Source: Prevotella sp.
Lineage (GTDB): Bacteria; Bacteroidota; Bacteroidia; Bacteroidales; Bacteroidaceae
Direction of reading: 5' to 3'
Length of the DNA stretch: 8,661 nt
Assembly: GCA_017430675.1 (NCBI GenBank)
Contig: JAFRMM010000087.1
Location: forward strand, 1-8,661
Shown here piece after piece: positions 5,801 to 8,661 of the stretch. The translations under genes were made by a program, and so were the position numbers. Position 1 is the first letter of the stretch; each line of letters starts with the position of its first letter. The notes beneath the pieces were generated by a model, which made no database searches, was not told the origin of the DNA, and was given only the letters and a program-made list of their open reading frames with translations.

Positions 5801-7852
5801 ATGAAACAACGACTGACACATATCATGCTGATGCTGCTCGTAGCCATAAGCGCTACCAGCCAGACCACCATTTCAGGTATCGTCACTGACGGACGCGAAC
5901 CGCTCGTAAGTGCCAATGTATATATAATAGGTACAATAGACGGATGTCTGACGGACTCGTTAGGCCACTTCTCTTTCCAGACCACCAAGACGGAGGAACT
6001 GACGCTCCGGGCGACGTTCATCGGCTACGAGGATCATACACAGGCCCTCACCCATACCTCCGGCCTCATCATCCGGATGCACGAGAAGGCGACGACCATC
6101 GACGAGGTGGTGGTCACTGCCAGCACCTACAGTTTCGGCAAGAGCGACAACTTCAAGACGATGGATGCCCTCGACGTGGTGATGGCCGGCAATTCGTGCG
6201 GCGACATCGTGGCCGCCCTGCAGACACTACCAGGCACACAGATGGTTGGCGAAAGTGGCAAACTCTATGTCCGAGGCGGTGAGAGCGATGAGTGCCAGAC
6301 GTTTGTCAACGGCATGCACGTGCTCGTCCCTTATACCACCAACACAGCCAACAACGCCTCTCGCGGACGGTTCTCACCCTTTCTCTTCAAGGGCATCAAC
6401 TTCTCGTTGGGTGGCTACGGCGGTGAATACGGACAGGCCCTTTCTTCCGTACTGCCCATGGAGACCACAGATGTCGCCACAGACGACAAGTGGGGTGTCA
6501 GTGCCTCACTCCTCGACTGGAACATCGGCGGTACGAAAGCCTACGACAGAAGCAGTCTGTCGTTCAACGCCAACTACACCAGTCTGGCCCTCTACAATGC
6601 CCTCTTCCCTGACCGCTACGACTGGACCCGTCCCTATCGCAGACTCTCTGGCGAGGCACAATACAAGACAGACCTTTCCGGAGCGAGTATCCTGAAGACC
6701 TACGTAGGCTACGACCTGACCTCCGTAGGTCAGCAGATTGACGATTGTAGCCTGTCGCTCGTCGAACACAATATCTACGCCAACACCACGCTCAAGACCA
6801 ATCTCGGAAGCGGCTACACGCTCTTCACGGGCATCGCCAACTCCTCAGTGGTGGAGAATATCCACGACGCAGAGGTGCCAGGCGACCATTACCATAACTT
6901 CCGCAACGAGGTCCATCTGAAGGCGGAAGTCAGGAAGGTCTTCTCGCCCGTCATCAAGATGTCGGCAGGAGCCGAGGACTACATCCGCCACAGCACCCTG
7001 ACCTACGAGAACAGCCATTACCGTCTCGACTACCATCTGCTGGCCGCCCACCTCGACGCACAGGTCAGGCTCCAGCCCCATCTGTTCCTCAACACGTCAG
7101 CCCGTCTGGAAAACGCCAGTTACGACGGCCTGTGGCTGCTGATGCCCCGAGCCACGCTGAGTTACGTGCCCAACAAGCACTTCCAACTCTCAGCCATGCT
7201 GGGCCGATACAGCCAGACCGCAGAGGATGAGTACATCGTCAGGAGCGGCAAGCGCCTCCCTCAGAGCACGGCCACCCACGCCATCCTCAGTCTGCAGTAC
7301 AGCACGGCCAAGACCCTGCTGCGCATCGAGCCCTATTACAAGAAGTACCACCATCTGCCACTACTGGCTGACGGCATCTGCACAGCCGACGGCTATGGCA
7401 CCAGCCAGGGCATCGACGTGTTCCTCGAGAACCACTCGCTCATCAGGAACCTCACGACCACCCTCTCCTACTCTTTCAATGACTCCGAGCGCCTCTACCT
7501 CGACTACACCAGTCCACGCACGCCTGACTACGCCTCGCGCCACAACGTCCGCCTGACGGCCAAATATGCCATCGGCAAGGTCATCATCGGTCTGGCAGAG
7601 TCGTATGCCAGCGGTCGCCACTACCCTCAGGGCACTACACCTTATTATAATAGTATAGATGCCAACATCACCTACCTGGCTCACCCCAAGGTGATCGTCT
7701 ATGCATCACTCAACAATATCTTCGGTCGTACCAATATCTTCGGCTACAAGGCTGATGGCTCAAACATCATCGGTAGCCGCGACCGTTTCTTCTATATCGG
7801 CATTTTTGTTTCACTTAAAAATAACAAAGCGTATGACATCTCAAATTTTTAA
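5801..7852 (+). CDS. TonB-dependent outer-membrane receptor with carboxypeptidase-regulatory-like domain
   Basis: A 683-residue outer-membrane receptor that would import or bind a ligand using TonB/ExbBD energy; the substrate cannot be told. Residues 1-20 form a signal peptide (MKQR n-region, hydrophobic MLMLLVAIS, cleavage near ATS/Q). Residues 22-95 are a CarboxypepD_reg-like beta domain (ISGIVTDGREPLVSANVYI, then FIGYEDHT). A TonB-box-like segment TIDEVVVTAS (99-108) is followed by the plug (about 115-225) with the signatures LPGTQMVGESGKLYVRGG and FVNGMHVLVPY. The remainder is rich in alternating aromatic strands typical of the 22-strand barrel, ending in FFYIGIFVSL. It is shorter than SusC proteins, and no SusD gene is adjacent, so a polysaccharide-utilisation locus is unlikely. 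ATG 5801 is preferred over Met9 or Met11 because only it keeps the Lys/Arg n-region. The gene has its own promoter and overlaps the next gene by 20 nt. Confidence 0.93.
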   Translation: MKQRLTHIMLMLLVAISATSQTTISGIVTDGREPLVSANVYIIGTIDGCLTDSLGHFSFQTTKTEELTLRATFIGYEDHTQALTHTSGLIIRMHEKATTIDEVVVTASTYSFGKSDNFKTMDALDVVMAGNSCGDIVAALQTLPGTQMVGESGKLYVRGGESDECQTFVNGMHVLVPYTTNTANNASRGRFSPFLFKGINFSLGGYGGEYGQALSSVLPMETTDVATDDKWGVSASLLDWNIGGTKAYDRSSLSFNANYTSLALYNALFPDRYDWTRPYRRLSGEAQYKTDLSGASILKTYVGYDLTSVGQQIDDCSLSLVEHNIYANTTLKTNLGSGYTLFTGIANSSVVENIHDAEVPGDHYHNFRNEVHLKAEVRKVFSPVIKMSAGAEDYIRHSTLTYENSHYRLDYHLLAAHLDAQVRLQPHLFLNTSARLENASYDGLWLLMPRATLSYVPNKHFQLSAMLGRYSQTAEDEYIVRSGKRLPQSTATHAILSLQYSTAKTLLRIEPYYKKYHHLPLLADGICTADGYGTSQGIDVFLENHSLIRNLTTTLSYSFNDSERLYLDYTSPRTPDYASRHNVRLTAKYAIGKVIIGLAESYASGRHYPQGTTPYYNSIDANITYLAHPKVIVYASLNNIFGRTNIFGYKADGSNIIGSRDRFFYIGIFVSLKNNKAYDISNF

Positions 7853-8363
7853 ATCGTGTGTGCTCGCCATCGCACTCTTCCTGATGGCTCCCGTTAGTAT
7901 CAACGCCCAGCAGATGCCCATGCAGGCACTCGTCGGCCAGTCACTCAGCAAACTCCAGCAGGATAAGCCAGAGACCATCCTCAACTGCATTGCCGAACTC
8001 AAACGCATTGAGACGATGTTCCCCGACAGCGTCCAGCCCAAGTACCAGATGGCCCTACAGAGCCTGAACTACGCCGTGATGAATCCCCATGCCCCACAGA
8101 CAGACAACCTGCTCAACGATGCCGCTCAGACCATCGACCAGATGGAGCAGATGGCTGGTGCCGACCTCTCTGACGTCTGTACCCTGCGCGGCTTCCTCTA
8201 CATGGTACGCATCGTACAGGACCCTGCCCAGAACGGCCAGCGTTATTACATCGACGTGATGAACAACTACGAGAAGGCCCTGAAACTCAATCCCGACAAT
8301 GCCCTCGCCCAACAACTGCAACAGAAATTCCGCGAAGGCATGCAAAGCGCCATGAGCAGATAG
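7833..8363 (+). CDS. Small exported TPR-like helical protein
   Basis: A 176-residue predicted periplasmic protein. The frame stays open further upstream (an ATG at 7701), but that part lies inside the receptor gene and reads as a shadow; ATG 7833 gives a clean signal peptide (MTSQIFKS, hydrophobic CVLAIALFLMAPVSI, cleavage after NA at residue 25). The mature part is Gln-rich and all-helical in appearance, with one recognisable TPR-like helix (YEKALKLNPDNALAQQ, residues 146-161) and weaker helix pairs at about 47-83 and 90-129. The segment RIVQDPAQNGQRYY (126-139) resembles a motif I recall from small exported Bacteroidota TPR-like proteins; I cannot name the family. The start overlaps the receptor 3' end by 20 nt, implying translational coupling, so it is likely a periplasmic partner of the receptor (inference). 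The gene ends at a strong terminator. Confidence 0.85.
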   Translation: MTSQIFKSCVLAIALFLMAPVSINAQQMPMQALVGQSLSKLQQDKPETILNCIAELKRIETMFPDSVQPKYQMALQSLNYAVMNPHAPQTDNLLNDAAQTIDQMEQMAGADLSDVCTLRGFLYMVRIVQDPAQNGQRYYIDVMNNYEKALKLNPDNALAQQLQQKFREGMQSAMSR

Positions 8364-8402
8364 TAACAAATAATCCCGCCGATTGGCGGGATTATTTGTT
8401 AC
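8363..8402 (+). terminator. Perfect 18-bp hairpin terminator, possibly bidirectional
   Basis: The left arm 8363-8380 and right arm 8385-8402 are exact reverse complements around the loop GATT (8381-8384). The stem has a GC-rich core (CCCGCC/GGCGGG) next to the loop and an AT-rich base (AACAAATAAT/ATTATTTGTT), so the right arm supplies a U-rich tract on the + strand and the left arm does so on the - strand. The stem begins at the last base of the TAG stop of the preceding gene. Confidence 0.92.
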
Positions 8403-8458
8403 GTTTGAATAAACCTCACCTTTCTGCGATTATCCTTCAGCCTCACTTCTATACCCGC
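8403..8458. other. Short non-coding spacer after the terminator
   Basis: No start codon with a convincing frame, no TAnnTTTG promoter and no repeat was seen here. One + frame is open into the hydrolase remnant, but its translation does not resemble the upstream part of that family; it may be decayed sequence of the same gene. Confidence 0.5.
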
Positions 8459-8661
8459 TTCTATTGTGTGGAGCATATCGTGGTTCACGAACTATGTCAT
8501 CTGCTGGAGCCCAGTCATAATTAGGGATTGTCGTTTAATTCTTCTTGTATAGGTCAGCATGATGCTTTGCCCTTGATCTGTTCTGTTTCCAGCCTTGCCG
8601 TCATTGCGTTTTCTGCTGTCTTACCATCATTTTGGTGAATTTTTGACACATTGGCCGACTA
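8459..8661 (+). pseudogene. Remnant of a YgjP/DUF45-type metal-dependent hydrolase, interrupted
   Basis: Reading from 8465, the codons give CVEHIVVHELCHLLEPSHN and then TAG at 8522-8524. This is the zinc-site signature of the YgjP/DUF45 (SprT-like) family: HELCH with the third histidine in EPSH. The family normally continues with a pattern like HN-x-x-F followed by a helix and a Pro-Trp region. A matching piece, HHFGEFLTHW then PT, is found in another frame at 8625-8660, running to the window edge. Joining codon 8519-8521 (N) to 8625 (H) would give an SHN-HH-F continuation with the expected spacing. No intact N-terminal half is visible upstream, where the terminator hairpin lies 60 bases away. 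Seen: the motif and the stop. Inferred: a gene decayed at its 5' end and interrupted by about 103 nt. Confidence 0.6.

Noticed and set aside
7701..7832. Upstream extension of the small exported protein to an earlier ATG at 7701
   Set aside because: It would overlap the receptor gene by about 150 nt and bury the signal peptide 44 residues inside; ATG 7833 gives a normal secretion signal.
8399..8476. Short minus-strand frame starting at an ATG at 8474-8476 and ending with TAA at 8399, within the terminator arm
   Set aside because: About 25 codons, no family resemblance, no promoter, and it overlaps the strongly recognisable hydrolase motif on the + strand.
8557..8658. Minus-strand stretch of 34 codons between stops
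   Set aside because: No suitable start near its beginning and no family recognised; kept only as a remark on the possible insert.

Overview
The window looks like chromosomal DNA from a Bacteroidota species, most likely a Prevotella-type organism. The supporting signs are: start codons preceded by AT-rich sequence without Shine-Dalgarno motifs; a textbook Bacteroidota promoter (TTTG, 20-bp spacer, TATCTTTG); a TonB-dependent receptor with the N-terminal carboxypeptidase-regulatory-like domain typical of this phylum; and a membrane-anchored LytTR regulator without a receiver domain. The species assignment is inference. All complete genes lie on the + strand.

Layout. Positions 1-945 hold the 3' end of valS (valyl-tRNA synthetase), which carries a small in-frame 9-bp tandem repeat. 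After a 17-nt gap, 963-4223 is carB, a full-length carbamoyl-phosphate synthase large subunit whose motifs resemble the animal CPS1/CAD type more than E. coli CarB. A 56-nt gap made almost entirely of five 10-bp units with CCTAGG cores leads to 4280-4864, a YigZ/IMPACT-family protein. Two bases later, 4867-5688 encodes a four-helix membrane protein with a C-terminal LytTR DNA-binding domain. These four genes could be one transcription unit, since no terminator is visible between them.

The 112-nt gap after the LytTR gene is the most striking part. It carries four direct repeats with an exact 20-bp period (TAGTY plus YRTCM), the first overlapping the LytTR stop codon and the last ending just upstream of a strong -33/-7 promoter. 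The promoter is so close to the next ATG that the mRNA is predicted to be leaderless or nearly so. It drives 5801-7852 (TonB-dependent receptor), which overlaps by 20 nt a small exported TPR-like protein (7833-8363). A perfect 18-bp hairpin terminator closes the unit at 8363-8402.

Interpretation. The last three genes look like a self-contained module: a membrane sensor-regulator (LytTR), its probable operator array, an outer-membrane receptor and a periplasmic helical partner. The ligand and substrate cannot be read from the sequence. The final 260 bases hold no intact gene but do contain a decayed YgjP/DUF45-type metallohydrolase remnant (HELCH...EPSHN). It appears to be interrupted by about 103 nt of unrelated sequence.
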